From Deltaproteobacteria bacterium (GTDB lineage: Bacteria > Myxococcota_A > Polyangia > Polyangiales > Polyangiaceae): a stretch of DNA of 58,654 nucleotides. A program made the translations under genes and the position numbers. The notes beneath the pieces are model-generated. The model was not told the DNA's origin and made no database searches. It saw only the letters and a list, made by a program, of their open reading frames with translations. Location: positions 1 through 58,654 of the forward strand of contig QJWJ01000497.1 in the NCBI GenBank assembly GCA_003235365.1. Reading direction: 5' to 3'. Below, piece by piece: positions 18,008-27,139 of the stretch (positions within the stretch are counted from its first letter, which is position 1; each line of letters starts with the position of its first letter).

Positions 18008-18928
18008 GTGACCCGTCCCGAAAACAGCACCCGCCCTGAATCGCTGGTGGCGATTGGCAACTTCGACGGCGTGCACCGAGGTCATCAGTACTTGCTCACG
18101 GCCGTCGTGCAGGAGGCCGCTCAGTTGGGCCTGGCTCCAAAGGTGATGACGTTCGATCCCCACCCTTCGGCCGTACTCGGACGCAGCGTGGAACCCGCCT
18201 TGACGCGGATCGAGCTGAAAGTGGCGTACCTGCGGGCCGTCTCGCCCGCGCTGCAAGTCGTCGTGCGGCGCTTCGACGTGGCGCTGGCGGAGATGTCGCC
18301 CCGGCAGTTCGTCTCCGAAATTTTGCTCGACGAGCACAACGCACGGCGCGTGATCGTCGGCGACAATTTCCGATTTGGCAAAGGGCGCGCCGGAGATCTC
18401 GACGCGTTGGTGCGCCTCGGCGGTGAGCTCGGGTTCAGTGCTGCTGCCTTGCCGTTGCTCACCGACGAGCTGGGCGCCATCTCCAGTAGCCGGATCCGCG
18501 CGCTGGTTGCCGACGGCGACGTGGAGCGGGCCAGTGAACTGCTCGGGCGACCGCACCTGATCTGCGGCGACGTCGTCGCCGGGCATCGACTCGGTAGGAC
18601 GCTCGGCTTTCCGACGGCCAACCTCGGCGGGGTCGTCGAGTTGTTGCCGGCCAACGGCGTGTACGCGTGTCGGGTTTCCATTCCCCAATTGGGAGACGAA
18701 CGCCTGGACGGGGTGTGCAACATCGGAACGCGGCCAACGGTCGGTGGCGGCGCTCTGAACGTCGAGGTGCACTTGCTCGACGTCGAGCGACAACTGTACG
18801 GGCAGGCTCTGCAAATCTCCTTGGTTGGACGTTTGCGCGCCGAACAGCGTTTCGACGGTTTGGACGCGCTGCGTGAGCAGATCGGTCGCGACGTTTCCCA
18901 CGCGCGTGAGCTGTTGGCCAAGCCGTAA
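18008..18928 (+). CDS. ribF: Bifunctional riboflavin kinase / FAD synthetase
   Basis: 306 aa from a GTG at 18008 with AAAGGG 7 nt upstream; the frame is open further 5' over the holA start but is not coding-like there. The FMN adenylyltransferase domain has AIGNFDGVHRGHQ, TFDPHP and VGDNFRFGKGRAGD, then ISSSRIRAL. The riboflavin kinase domain has GHRLGRTLGFPTANL, NGVYACRV, CNIGTRPT and EVHLLD. It makes FMN and FAD. It is divergent from holA-ribA. Confidence 0.95.
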   Translation: MTRPENSTRPESLVAIGNFDGVHRGHQYLLTAVVQEAAQLGLAPKVMTFDPHPSAVLGRSVEPALTRIELKVAYLRAVSPALQVVVRRFDVALAEMSPRQFVSEILLDEHNARRVIVGDNFRFGKGRAGDLDALVRLGGELGFSAAALPLLTDELGAISSSRIRALVADGDVERASELLGRPHLICGDVVAGHRLGRTLGFPTANLGGVVELLPANGVYACRVSIPQLGDERLDGVCNIGTRPTVGGGALNVEVHLLDVERQLYGQALQISLVGRLRAEQRFDGLDALREQIGRDVSHARELLAKP

Positions 18929-19000
18929 CGAGTCGTGCATTCACGCGCTTGCGATTGGGGCATTGCTCGGGCGTGCTGGGAGCAGTACCTTCGGCGCGCA

Positions 19001-20158
19001 ATGGCTTTGGGTCCGAAAAGCGTTCCACCGATCCCGCGGCACGAGCTGATCGCCACGGCACTTCAGTTGGGGATCAGCCGACCCGAGTCGATGACCGAGA
19101 CGGAGCTCACCCATTGCATCCAGCAGGTGAGCGAAGGGCGGGGCGGAGAATTGCCCCACACCCGCGGTTGGATGGCCGTCGCGCGCAACCTCGTTGCGAG
19201 TGTCGTCGAGCAGGGGCTGAACATGCCCAGCGCCGCACGTGTGTTGCGCGACGGCGTGCGTTCGGTTCCTCCCCAACCGCACCGTCCGCCCTTGCCGACG
19301 CTGACGCTGGCGCGGATCTACCTCGCTCAAGGGCATACGGAGCGCGCGATTGCCACGCTGAAGCAAGTGCTCGGTCTCAATCCGGGCAACGCGCGGGCGG
19401 CGGAAATGCTCGCCGAACTCGAAGCACAAAGCCGGCCGGAAAGCGGTGTCGAGCAGGTCACCGAGCGGGGCGTCGCAGATGAACAATCGAGCGAAGCCCC
19501 GAGCGTGCAGCCGCAGGGGCTGCAGGCGGAGGCATCGCGTGCTGCCGACGAAGACCAACCTACCGAGGCCTCCGGCGCGCCCGAGCCGGCCAGTGCGTCC
19601 GCGTCGGGCTCATCCGTGCTGGATCAGCCCGACGACCGAGCCCGCAGCTCCGAGCCGCCGCCGTCCAGCCGCTCACCCCAGTCCGCGCAACTCGACCTGA
19701 ATTGGATCGCGGGCGCTGCCGTCGCCAGCGCCGCCACTGTCGCCACGGAGGCGGACTGGGTAGTCGTCGTTCGCTCGGGGCCAGACGTGGTCGTGTATTG
19801 GGAGCTTGGAGCGCGTGGCCAGCGCGCGCTCGAGCGCGGCGACCTGTTGCGCATTCGCACACTGTCTTGCTCCCCGTCGCCGCGTGGAGCCGAGGTGCAA
19901 GAAGAGCAGCACGTCATTGCTGAGCCGTCGGGCTGCGTCACGCTATCGCGCGGACCAGAGGTGGTCGTGCGTGCGGCGCTGGGGATCGAACGCGCCGCCT
20001 CGGAGGCCGGAGCGAGCGGCGGCTGGGTCCCGTTGTGCGTGGCCAGCTCGCACCGGGTCGTCGAGGGCAGCGAGCGGCTGAGCGTCGATTACCGGCCCCG
20101 CAAGCACCAGCTCGATTCCGACGTCGTTGCAAGAGCGCGCCAGCGCGTCTTGGGCTGA
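19001..20158 (+). CDS. TPR-like protein with C-terminal DUF4912-like domain
   Basis: 385 aa from the ATG at 19001 (MALGPKSV); an in-frame start 66 nt upstream is weaker. The N-terminal half is helical and has one clear TPR-like unit (LARIYLAQGHTERAIATLKQVLGLNPGN). An acidic, Ala/Ser/Glu-rich linker covers about 155-235. The C-terminal domain contains VVVVRSGPDVVVYWEL and later SVDYRPRKHQLD, resembling DUF4912 domains. No export signal is seen. It is preceded by ribF at 72 nt and followed by a secreted protein gene. Function unknown. Confidence 0.75.
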   Translation: MALGPKSVPPIPRHELIATALQLGISRPESMTETELTHCIQQVSEGRGGELPHTRGWMAVARNLVASVVEQGLNMPSAARVLRDGVRSVPPQPHRPPLPTLTLARIYLAQGHTERAIATLKQVLGLNPGNARAAEMLAELEAQSRPESGVEQVTERGVADEQSSEAPSVQPQGLQAEASRAADEDQPTEASGAPEPASASASGSSVLDQPDDRARSSEPPPSSRSPQSAQLDLNWIAGAAVASAATVATEADWVVVVRSGPDVVVYWELGARGQRALERGDLLRIRTLSCSPSPRGAEVQEEQHVIAEPSGCVTLSRGPEVVVRAALGIERAASEAGASGGWVPLCVASSHRVVEGSERLSVDYRPRKHQLDSDVVARARQRVLG

Positions 20159-20236
20159 AGGGTCGGCGCCTGGATGGGCTGAGAAGCGGGGCCGAGAAAT
20201 CGAGCAACCGGCGCGGGCGGCGGGCGACTCCGCAGC

Positions 20237-21424
20237 ATGGCTCTGGTTTTTCGCTCCGCTCTGTTGGCATTCGCCATTGCTGCTCCCTGTTCGGCGTTGG
20301 GGGTTCGGGTTTCCGCACATTTCGATCAAGGGCGCTATCACCGTGCCTACGGCGCGTTACTGGTCATCGACCTGCCGATGGCGCGCTGGCTTTCGCCCGA
20401 CGAACCGCGAGTCGTTCGGCTCTCGCCGTTCGACGAATCGCAAGATCCCGCGGTGTGGCTCGACGATCTGCCTCGCCACGAGTGGGATCGCGATGAGGGG
20501 CAGCTCCGCACGCGTCTGGCCAGTGTCGGCGTGCTGGGTGATGCGCTGAACGATGACGGGCAGGGCGTTATTCTCAATCAACAAACCCTCCGGGCGATCG
20601 AAGGCTTCGGTCCCGAGTCGACCGAGTCGACCGAGGCGCTGGGGACCGTGGGTTCAGGAGTGGGCGCGGAACGAGAGTGGGGGCTGGGGGGTGCCTTGAA
20701 TCGGCCTTGGGCGCTACCGGGGAGTCTTCGCGAGGGGCCTGAGCCGGCGCCCGCCCCGGCTCCGAACGACCCGGCGTCGGAGGGCAGCACCGCCGGCGGC
20801 ACCACTGAGGGCGACGAGAAAGGCCCCGGTCAGCCCGCCGCGCAGAAAGAAGTCGCGCCGCGCCCGCCGGTTTGGCAGTTGTCTTCGGGCTTCGTCATCG
20901 CGCTCGTGCGTGCGGCACTGCGCGATTCGGAACGCGGCGCCAAGCGCCTCGACGACTTGCAGGATCGTTCGCGGACCGCGGCCTGGCTGCCCCAGTTGCG
21001 GGCGCGCGCCGGCAGGAACACGGACGAGACGTTGCGGCTGACGCCGACGAGCGACGATCCGAATCGCTGGCAGCTGACCGGCGGCGCTGACTTGCGCCTC
21101 GAATTGCAGCTCGCGTGGGAGCTCGACCGCCTGGTGTTCGCCAGCGAGGAATTGCACGTCGAGCGCTCGCGGCTGATGGTCGAGCAGCGGCGTCAGCGCC
21201 GCGTGGAGCGTGTTTTGGAGCTGATCTTCGACTGGCAAAGCGCCACGCTACGGGGCAGCGACCCGTGGCTCGATCCGGAGCAGGCACTGCTCGCGCGGTT
21301 GCGCGCCGAACAGGCGGCGCGGGCGCTCGATTGGTACACCGGGGGCTGGTTCGGGCGGAACCTGCCGGCGGAGCAGGCGCGGCACCGCAAACCCGCGCGC
21401 ACCAAGCGCGCCGGGTCGCGCTGA
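20237..21424 (+). CDS. Exported protein of unknown function
   Basis: 395 aa. The signal peptide MALVFRSALLAFAIAAPCSA is clear. The first half of the mature part is acidic and low complexity, with a short Ser-Thr-Glu repeat (nucleotides 20618-20635) and a Pro/Ala-rich linker. The C-terminal half (from RPPVWQLSSGF) is helical, with Arg/Glu-rich stretches (RSRLMVEQRRQRRVERVLE), consistent with a coiled coil. It may be a periplasmic or outer-membrane-associated protein, but no family is recognised. It ends 138 nt before prfB. Confidence 0.7.
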   Translation: MALVFRSALLAFAIAAPCSALGVRVSAHFDQGRYHRAYGALLVIDLPMARWLSPDEPRVVRLSPFDESQDPAVWLDDLPRHEWDRDEGQLRTRLASVGVLGDALNDDGQGVILNQQTLRAIEGFGPESTESTEALGTVGSGVGAEREWGLGGALNRPWALPGSLREGPEPAPAPAPNDPASEGSTAGGTTEGDEKGPGQPAAQKEVAPRPPVWQLSSGFVIALVRAALRDSERGAKRLDDLQDRSRTAAWLPQLRARAGRNTDETLRLTPTSDDPNRWQLTGGADLRLELQLAWELDRLVFASEELHVERSRLMVEQRRQRRVERVLELIFDWQSATLRGSDPWLDPEQALLARLRAEQAARALDWYTGGWFGRNLPAEQARHRKPARTKRAGSR

Positions 21425-21562
21425 ACGGCTGCTGGACAATCCGCGAGTTGGACCCACCCGCCGGCGACCCGGGCGAGCCCGGCCGGCACGCCTTTGAACA
21501 TCCGGCCGGAGCGCTCGCGCGCAGCTCTGGTGTGGGGCCCAGCGAGGGGCTAGAGACGCGCC

Positions 21563-22682
21563 ATGCTTGCAGAAACCAGAGCATTACTCGCGGACCTCCA
21601 AAGGCGTGTTGCTGCGCTAAGGGGGCATCTTTGACGTCCCTCAGCTGGAACGTACAGTCGAAGAGCTAGATCAGCTCTCCAGCGATCCCTCGTTCTGGAA
21701 CGACCAGGACAAGGCTCAAGGCCTGCTGCGCAAACGCGCCGCGGCTACCGAAAAACTCACGCTCATCAAGAAGCTGACCCAGGACACGGACGACGCGCTC
21801 GAATACCTGGAGCTCGCCGCCGAAGAGAACGATGACGACGCCGTCAAGGAAGCCGAAGCGCAGGCGACGGACCTCGAGGAGCGCGTTCGGCGGGCGGAAT
21901 TGCAGCGCATGCTCAGCGGTCCAGCGGACCATGCGCCGGCCATCGTCAGCATCCACCCCGGCTCCGGCGGTACCGAAGCCAAGGATTGGGCCGAGATGAT
22001 GTTGCGCATGTACTTGCGTTGGTGCGAGCGGCGCGGCTTCAAAACCGAGCTCATCGACTATCAACCGGGCGACGAGGCGGGCATCGAAGGCGCGTCGTTC
22101 ACCGTCACCGGTACCGACGCCTACGGCTACTTGCGCGCGGAGAACGGGGTGCACCGCTTGGTGCGCATCAGCCCCTTCGACTCGAACGCGCGCCGCCACA
22201 CGTCGTTTGCCGCCGTCGAAGTCACACCGGACATCGAGGACGAAATCGACATCGAGGTCGATGAGAAGGATCTCGAGGTCACGACGATGCGCGCCGGTGG
22301 CAAGGGTGGGCAGAACGTGAACAAGGTCGAAACGGCCGTGCGCATGCGTCACTTGCCCAGTGGTCTCATGGTCGTGTGCCGGGCCGAGCGCAGCCAGCTG
22401 CAGAACCGGCGCATGGCCTTGAAAATGTTGAAGGCCAAGCTGTACGAAATCGAGTTGCAGAAACGCGAAGCGCTCAAGGCCGATTACGAAGCCGGCAAGG
22501 ACCAGATCGCTTGGGGTAGCCAGATCCGCAGTTACGTGTTGCAGCCGTATCAGTTGGTCAAGGATCTGCGCACCGAGTACGAAACCGGCGACGTCGATGC
22601 GGTGCTCGATGGGGATCTCGATCGATTCATCGAAGAGTACCTGCTGAAGAGTGCGGATCAGCACAAGCCGGATGCAAATTGA
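21563..22682 (+). CDS. prfB: Peptide chain release factor 2, made by programmed +1 frameshift
   Basis: A 23-codon first frame (ATG at 21563) ends at an in-frame TGA at 21632. After a +1 shift at CTT-T the second frame runs from GAC at 21633 to the stop at 22682, giving 372 aa. The shifted frame has the RF2 tripeptide in ISPFDS, the GGQ loop in AGGKGGQNVNKVE, and an N-terminal FWNDQDKAQ segment. RF2 ends translation at UGA and UAA, so low RF2 favours the shift at its own UGA and autoregulates synthesis. The gene is followed 11 nt later by lysS. Annotation by simple ORF calling would lose the N-terminus. Confidence 0.97.
21620..21635 (+). promoter_or_regulatory. prfB programmed +1 frameshift signal
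   Basis: AGGGGG (21620-21625) acts as an internal Shine-Dalgarno, then CAT, the slippery codon CTT (21629-21631) and the TGA stop (21632-21634) followed by C. Spacing of three bases between AGGGGG and CTT is the same as the E. coli prfB site, which I know as AGGGGG-TAT-CTT-TGA-C. Confidence 0.96.
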
Positions 22683-22693
22683 GAGGCAAGTTG

Positions 22694-24400
22694 ATGAGTG
22701 AGGAAGAAAAGACGCTCAAGTCCGAGGAAGCGCTGATCGAGGCGCGCCGCAACAAGGCCGAGCAAGTTCGTGCACGCGGACAGAACCCCTTTGCCAACGA
22801 CGTCGAGCAAGATGAGCGCACGCTGATCGGTGCCGTCCGCGCGCGCTTCGAGTCGGCAAAGCGACCGAGTGAAGGCGGCACGGATCGCTACGACGACGCG
22901 AAGGTGGCCGAGCTCTCGGCAGGGCAGCCCGTGTTGCTCTTTGGCCGCATGATGGCCCGACGCGGCTTCGGTAAGGTGTCTTTTCTGAACTTGCGCGACG
23001 ACTCGGGTGAGATCCAGCTGTTCGCCAAACAGGACGAGATGGGCGAGGCCTTCGATGCGCTCAAGGACATCGACATGGCCGACCACATCGAGGCGCGCGG
23101 CACGGTGATGGTCACCAAGACCGGCGAGCTCAGTGTGTTGCTCAGCGGCTTGCGGCTGCTGACGAAGGCGCTGCGCCCACTGCCGGACAAGTGGCACGGC
23201 CTGACCGACGTCGAGCAGCGTTATCGACACCGCTACGTCGACACCGTCGCCAACGTCGACGTGGGCCAGGTGTTTCGCGCCCGTTCGTTCATCATCCAGG
23301 GCCTGCGCGACTTTCTCGACCAGCGCGGCTTCTTGGAAGTCGAGACGCCGACCCTGCACACGTTGATCGGCGGTGCTGCGGCCCACCCGTTCACGACTCA
23401 CCACAATACGCTGGACATGAACTTGTTCCTGCGTATCGCGCCGGAGCTGTATCTCAAGCGGTTGTTGGTCGGCGGCTTCGAGCGCGTGTACGAACTCGGA
23501 CGATGCTACCGCAACGAAGGTATCAGCACTCGTCACAACCCCGAGTTCACGATCCTCGAGTTCTATCAGTCGTACGCCACGTGCCAAACGTTGCTGCCGA
23601 TGACTGAAGCACTGTTCCGCCACGTGGACGACTACTTGGGCAAGAAGATGGCAGCCATCGGGCGCACCCACGTGATGGATCAGTGGCGCTCGGAGCGCAC
23701 GTTCACGTTGGACGAGCCGTTCGCGCGCGTGCCGATGACCCAGGCCATCGACAAAGCGCTGCGTGCAGCCGAGCTCGATCCGGGCGAGGTCTTGCCGCGC
23801 CTGCAAGACGTGGCCTCGTTCAAGGACAAGCCCGTCGATCAGGCCATGAGCGATCTGGTCGGGAGCTGGGCGAAAACCAGTAAACGCTCGCGGCGCATCG
23901 ATTGGACGAACATGCGACGCGGCATCGGTGCTTGTCACAGTGACGGTGAGCGCATCTTTGCCGCCTACGAGTACTTCGCTGAGCCGTTTTTGGCTGAAGA
24001 CTACCGCTCGGCAGACGGCAGCAAGAGTGTGCCGGTGTTCATCCTCGACTACCCCGAAGCGGTCTCACCGCTGGCGCGTCGGCGCGACGATGACCCGTCG
24101 CTCACCGAGCGCTTCGAGCTGTTCGTCGACGGCATCGAGCGCTGCAACGCGTTCAGCGAGCTGAACGACCCGGATGATCAAGCGGGGCGCTTCCGCGCGC
24201 AGGTCGAAAAGAAGGCCATGGGTGCGGAAGAGACGATGGACTACGATGAGGACTACATTCGCGCTCTCGAGCACGGCATGCCGCCAGCGGCTGGATTTGG
24301 GCTCGGCGTGGACCGCTTCGTGATGATGCTGACCGGACAATCATCGATCCGCGACGTGATTGCCTTTCCGTTGCTGCGGCCTGAAGGCAAACGCCCATGA
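22694..24400 (+). CDS. lysS: Lysyl-tRNA synthetase, class II
   Basis: 568 aa from the ATG at 22694, with GAGG upstream. It has an OB-fold anticodon-binding domain (LFGRMMARRGFGKVSFLNL, then EIQLFAKQDE), motif 1 around FLEVETPTLH, motif 2 in YRNEGISTRHNPEFTILEFY and motif 3 in GFGLGVDRFVMML. Class II enzymes charge tRNA-Lys with lysine via ATP. It sits in a prfB-lysS pair, a conserved order in many bacteria. The stop overlaps the start of the permease gene (ATGA). Confidence 0.96.
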   Translation: MSEEEKTLKSEEALIEARRNKAEQVRARGQNPFANDVEQDERTLIGAVRARFESAKRPSEGGTDRYDDAKVAELSAGQPVLLFGRMMARRGFGKVSFLNLRDDSGEIQLFAKQDEMGEAFDALKDIDMADHIEARGTVMVTKTGELSVLLSGLRLLTKALRPLPDKWHGLTDVEQRYRHRYVDTVANVDVGQVFRARSFIIQGLRDFLDQRGFLEVETPTLHTLIGGAAAHPFTTHHNTLDMNLFLRIAPELYLKRLLVGGFERVYELGRCYRNEGISTRHNPEFTILEFYQSYATCQTLLPMTEALFRHVDDYLGKKMAAIGRTHVMDQWRSERTFTLDEPFARVPMTQAIDKALRAAELDPGEVLPRLQDVASFKDKPVDQAMSDLVGSWAKTSKRSRRIDWTNMRRGIGACHSDGERIFAAYEYFAEPFLAEDYRSADGSKSVPVFILDYPEAVSPLARRRDDDPSLTERFELFVDGIERCNAFSELNDPDDQAGRFRAQVEKKAMGAEETMDYDEDYIRALEHGMPPAAGFGLGVDRFVMMLTGQSSIRDVIAFPLLRPEGKRP

Positions 24401-26154
24401 CGATAGCTCCCCTCACGACACTGTTGGCGAGTACCGCAGCCAGCTCGAAGGTTCCGCTGTGGACTGCCAAGTTGATGAAGATTTGGGTCAACTTGGCAAT
24501 CGGCTACAAGCTGGCGTTGATCGGGGGCCTCTCCATCGTGCTCGTGTGGGGCGTCATCAAGCTGTTGCGCAGCTTGAGTGGGCGCGGTCGTCGTTGGATC
24601 TTGACCTACGGTACCGCCTTCTGTCTGGCGATGACCGTGGCGCTCGGCATCGTGGTTGCGCGTTTGCCCGAACCGGTCGGCACCTACTTCGTACTGTGGC
24701 ACCAAGTCGTCAGAGTGAGCGCCGCCGTATCGGCGACGTTGGCCGTCGTGGGCGGCTTGGCGCTGTCGCTGCCGTGGTTGCTCAATCGAATCGAGGGCAG
24801 CGGCGCCGTGGGCTTCGTCGCGGCGCGCCACGTTCGTGCGACCAAGAGCGGTTTTTTGACCGTGATCAGCGTGTTGTCGACGGCTGGCGTCGCGGTCAGC
24901 TGCATCGCGTTGGTCGTGGTGATCTCGGTCATGGGCGGCTTCGGCGCCGATCTGAAGCGCAAGATCCTCGGCAACAACGCCCACGTCAGCGTCGACCGCG
25001 ACAACGTCGGTGGGTTTGGCGATTGGGACCGAACCTTGGACGAGGTCCGCAAGGTCCCTGGCATCCAGGCTGCCACACCGATCGTCAGTGGCGAAGCCAT
25101 GGCGTCGAGCAACTCGAACACCGGCGGCGTGATCATCCGCGGCATCGACATGGACACCATCGGCGACGTCACCGATCTGGTGAAGAACGTCGAGGTGGGT
25201 GACTTCGACTACCTGCGCCACCCCGAGGTGCTTGCCGATCTGCCCGTCAACACGGTGATCGGCCGTAGCCCCGGTGGTCAGGAGTACCGCAAGGGGCCGA
25301 GTCTCTCCAAGCAGCTCGATCTCGATGACGACGTCAAAGAGATCTTGCGGCACGACGACGCGTGGCCAGGCCTGATTGTCGGGCGGGAGATGGCCAAGAG
25401 TCTGCACGTGCTGGTTGGTGACGAGGTGACGTTGGTCGCGCCGTTGGGCGATCTCGGTCCGATGGGGGTGCTGCCCCGCACGCGCAAGTTTCGCATCGCC
25501 GGGATCTTCTACAGCGGCATGTACGAGTACGACTCGAGCCACGTCTACGTGACCATGCAAGTTGCCCAAGACTTCCTCGACCTGCCTGGTCACATCACGA
25601 GCATCGAAGCGACCGTTGACGACCCGGAGCGCGTCAAGCCCGTTCGCGACCGCTTGGAAGCGGCCATGGCGTCGCGTGAGCTGCGGGTGCGCGACTGGCA
25701 AGAGCTCAACAAGAACCTTTTTTCTGCGCTGAAGCTGGAGAAGATCGCCACCTTCGTGATCTTGTCGCTGGCGATCATCGTGGCGTGTTTTTGCATCATC
25801 TGCACGTTGCTGTTGATGGTGACCGAGAAGAGCAAAGAGATCGCCATCATCAAGGCACTCGGGGCCAGCGATGGCATGGTGCTGCGCATCTTCATGGCCG
25901 AGGGCTCGGTGATCGGTGCGATGGGCACGGTGTTTGGTGTCGTGACCGGTTGGGTGATGTGCGAGGGCCTCAAGCGCTTCGGCGTCCGCCTCGACCCCGA
26001 GGTGTACTACGTCGACCGCTTGCCCATCGAGGTCAACCCCACCGACTACGGCTTGGTCGCGGTCTGTGCGCTGGTGATCACCGTGCTGGCGACCCTGTAC
26101 CCGGCGCTGAGCGCGAGCCGCTTGCGCCCGGTGGACGGCATTCGCTACGAGTGA
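24397..26154 (+). CDS. LolC/LolE-family lipoprotein-releasing permease with extended N-terminus
   Basis: 585 aa, starting in the ATGA overlap with lysS. The LolCE/MacB part begins near residue 145 with GFVAARHVRATKSGFLTVIS, followed by VLSTAGVAVSC and a large periplasmic domain. A C-terminal FtsX-type helix set follows (LSLAIIVACFCIICTLLLMV, IIKALGASDG, GTVFGVVTGWV). Before this comes an extra ~140 residues with about three hydrophobic segments that ordinary LolC/E lacks. LolCDE extracts lipoproteins from the inner membrane. Only one permease is present with LolD, so a homodimer is likely. This suits the lipoprotein-rich window. Confidence 0.9.
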   Translation: MTIAPLTTLLASTAASSKVPLWTAKLMKIWVNLAIGYKLALIGGLSIVLVWGVIKLLRSLSGRGRRWILTYGTAFCLAMTVALGIVVARLPEPVGTYFVLWHQVVRVSAAVSATLAVVGGLALSLPWLLNRIEGSGAVGFVAARHVRATKSGFLTVISVLSTAGVAVSCIALVVVISVMGGFGADLKRKILGNNAHVSVDRDNVGGFGDWDRTLDEVRKVPGIQAATPIVSGEAMASSNSNTGGVIIRGIDMDTIGDVTDLVKNVEVGDFDYLRHPEVLADLPVNTVIGRSPGGQEYRKGPSLSKQLDLDDDVKEILRHDDAWPGLIVGREMAKSLHVLVGDEVTLVAPLGDLGPMGVLPRTRKFRIAGIFYSGMYEYDSSHVYVTMQVAQDFLDLPGHITSIEATVDDPERVKPVRDRLEAAMASRELRVRDWQELNKNLFSALKLEKIATFVILSLAIIVACFCIICTLLLMVTEKSKEIAIIKALGASDGMVLRIFMAEGSVIGAMGTVFGVVTGWVMCEGLKRFGVRLDPEVYYVDRLPIEVNPTDYGLVAVCALVITVLATLYPALSASRLRPVDGIRYE

Positions 26155-26218
26155 GCCAGGCGGCACGACTGGCAATTGGACGTGAGCACGATTGAATGAG
26201 ACGGGACGCGACAGAGCA

Positions 26219-26956
26219 ATGACGGAAACAGCGCAAGCGGGCAAAGAGCCGTTGGTCGTAGTCGAAGATCTCAAGAAGAGCTTCGTCCACATGGGCAATA
26301 CCCTCGAGGTACTCAAGGGCATCGACCTGACCATCGATCAGGGTGAGGTGCTCAGCATCGTCGGCGCGTCGGGCGCGGGCAAGAGCACGCTGCTGCATTG
26401 CATCGGCACGTTGGACTTGCCGACCAGCGGTCGTCTGCGCCTCGCCGGTGAGGAGCTCACACGCCTGTCCGGGGCGAAGCTTGCCGTCGTTCGCAACAAG
26501 TTCGTCGGGTTCGTGTTTCAGTTCCACCACTTGTTGCCCGAGTTTACCGCGCTGGAGAACGTCATGATGCCGGGCATGATCGGCAATCGCTCCAAAGCGG
26601 AGATGCGCGAGCGCGCTTCGGAGCTGCTGAAAATCGTCGGCCTCTCGCATCGCGAGACGCACCGTCCCGGCGAGCTTTCCGGCGGTGAACAACAGCGCGT
26701 CGCCGTCGCTCGCGCGTTGGCCCTTTCTCCCCGGCTGCTGCTCGCCGACGAACCCACCGGTAACCTCGACAGCGCCACCGGCGACGCCGTTCACGACTTG
26801 TTCTTTCGCATCAACCGAGAATACGACACGACCATCGTCGTCGTGACGCACAACCCCGACTTTGCTCAGCGCATGCCCCGCGTCGTCGAAATGAGTGACG
26901 GCCGCATCATCGGCGACCGACCCGGCGAGCTCGCGCACCGCGCTTCGGCGGAGTGA
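26219..26956 (+). CDS. lolD: LolD-like ABC transporter ATPase
   Basis: 245 aa from the ATG at 26219; a TTG 27 nt earlier is in frame but less likely. Walker A is GASGAGKST, the Q-loop is FVFQFHHLLPEF, the signature is LSGGEQQRVAVARAL, Walker B is LLLADEPTGNLD and the H-loop is VVVTHNP. The FHHLLPEFTALENV stretch is typical of LolD and the related MacB group. It provides ATP hydrolysis for the permease encoded 64 nt upstream, releasing outer-membrane lipoproteins to a LolA-type carrier. Confidence 0.92.
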   Translation: MTETAQAGKEPLVVVEDLKKSFVHMGNTLEVLKGIDLTIDQGEVLSIVGASGAGKSTLLHCIGTLDLPTSGRLRLAGEELTRLSGAKLAVVRNKFVGFVFQFHHLLPEFTALENVMMPGMIGNRSKAEMRERASELLKIVGLSHRETHRPGELSGGEQQRVAVARALALSPRLLLADEPTGNLDSATGDAVHDLFFRINREYDTTIVVVTHNPDFAQRMPRVVEMSDGRIIGDRPGELAHRASAE

Positions 26957-27139
26957 GCGCGCTGGCGCCCTTGGACGCCGAGGCGGCGAAGGGTCGGGAA
27001 GTCAACGCTTCGTTCGCACTGAAACCGCGACGTGAGGCTATCCACGAGCAGTAGGCCGGACCTCGACGCAGAACGGTTCGCTCCCGGCGCCATGCTCACT
27101 CGAAACAGGCGTACCCAGATGAACGCTGGCCCAAGGTGC

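Noticed and set aside
20618..20635. Short GAGTCGACC tandem repeat
   Set aside because: Only two units inside a low-complexity coding stretch; no structural or regulatory support.
22658..23938. 426-codon minus-strand frame
   Set aside because: Antisense to lysS, which has all class II motifs.
24253..26334. 693-codon minus-strand frame
   Set aside because: Antisense shadow of lysS and the LolC-like permease, His/Asp/Gln-rich as expected for a GC-rich complementary frame.
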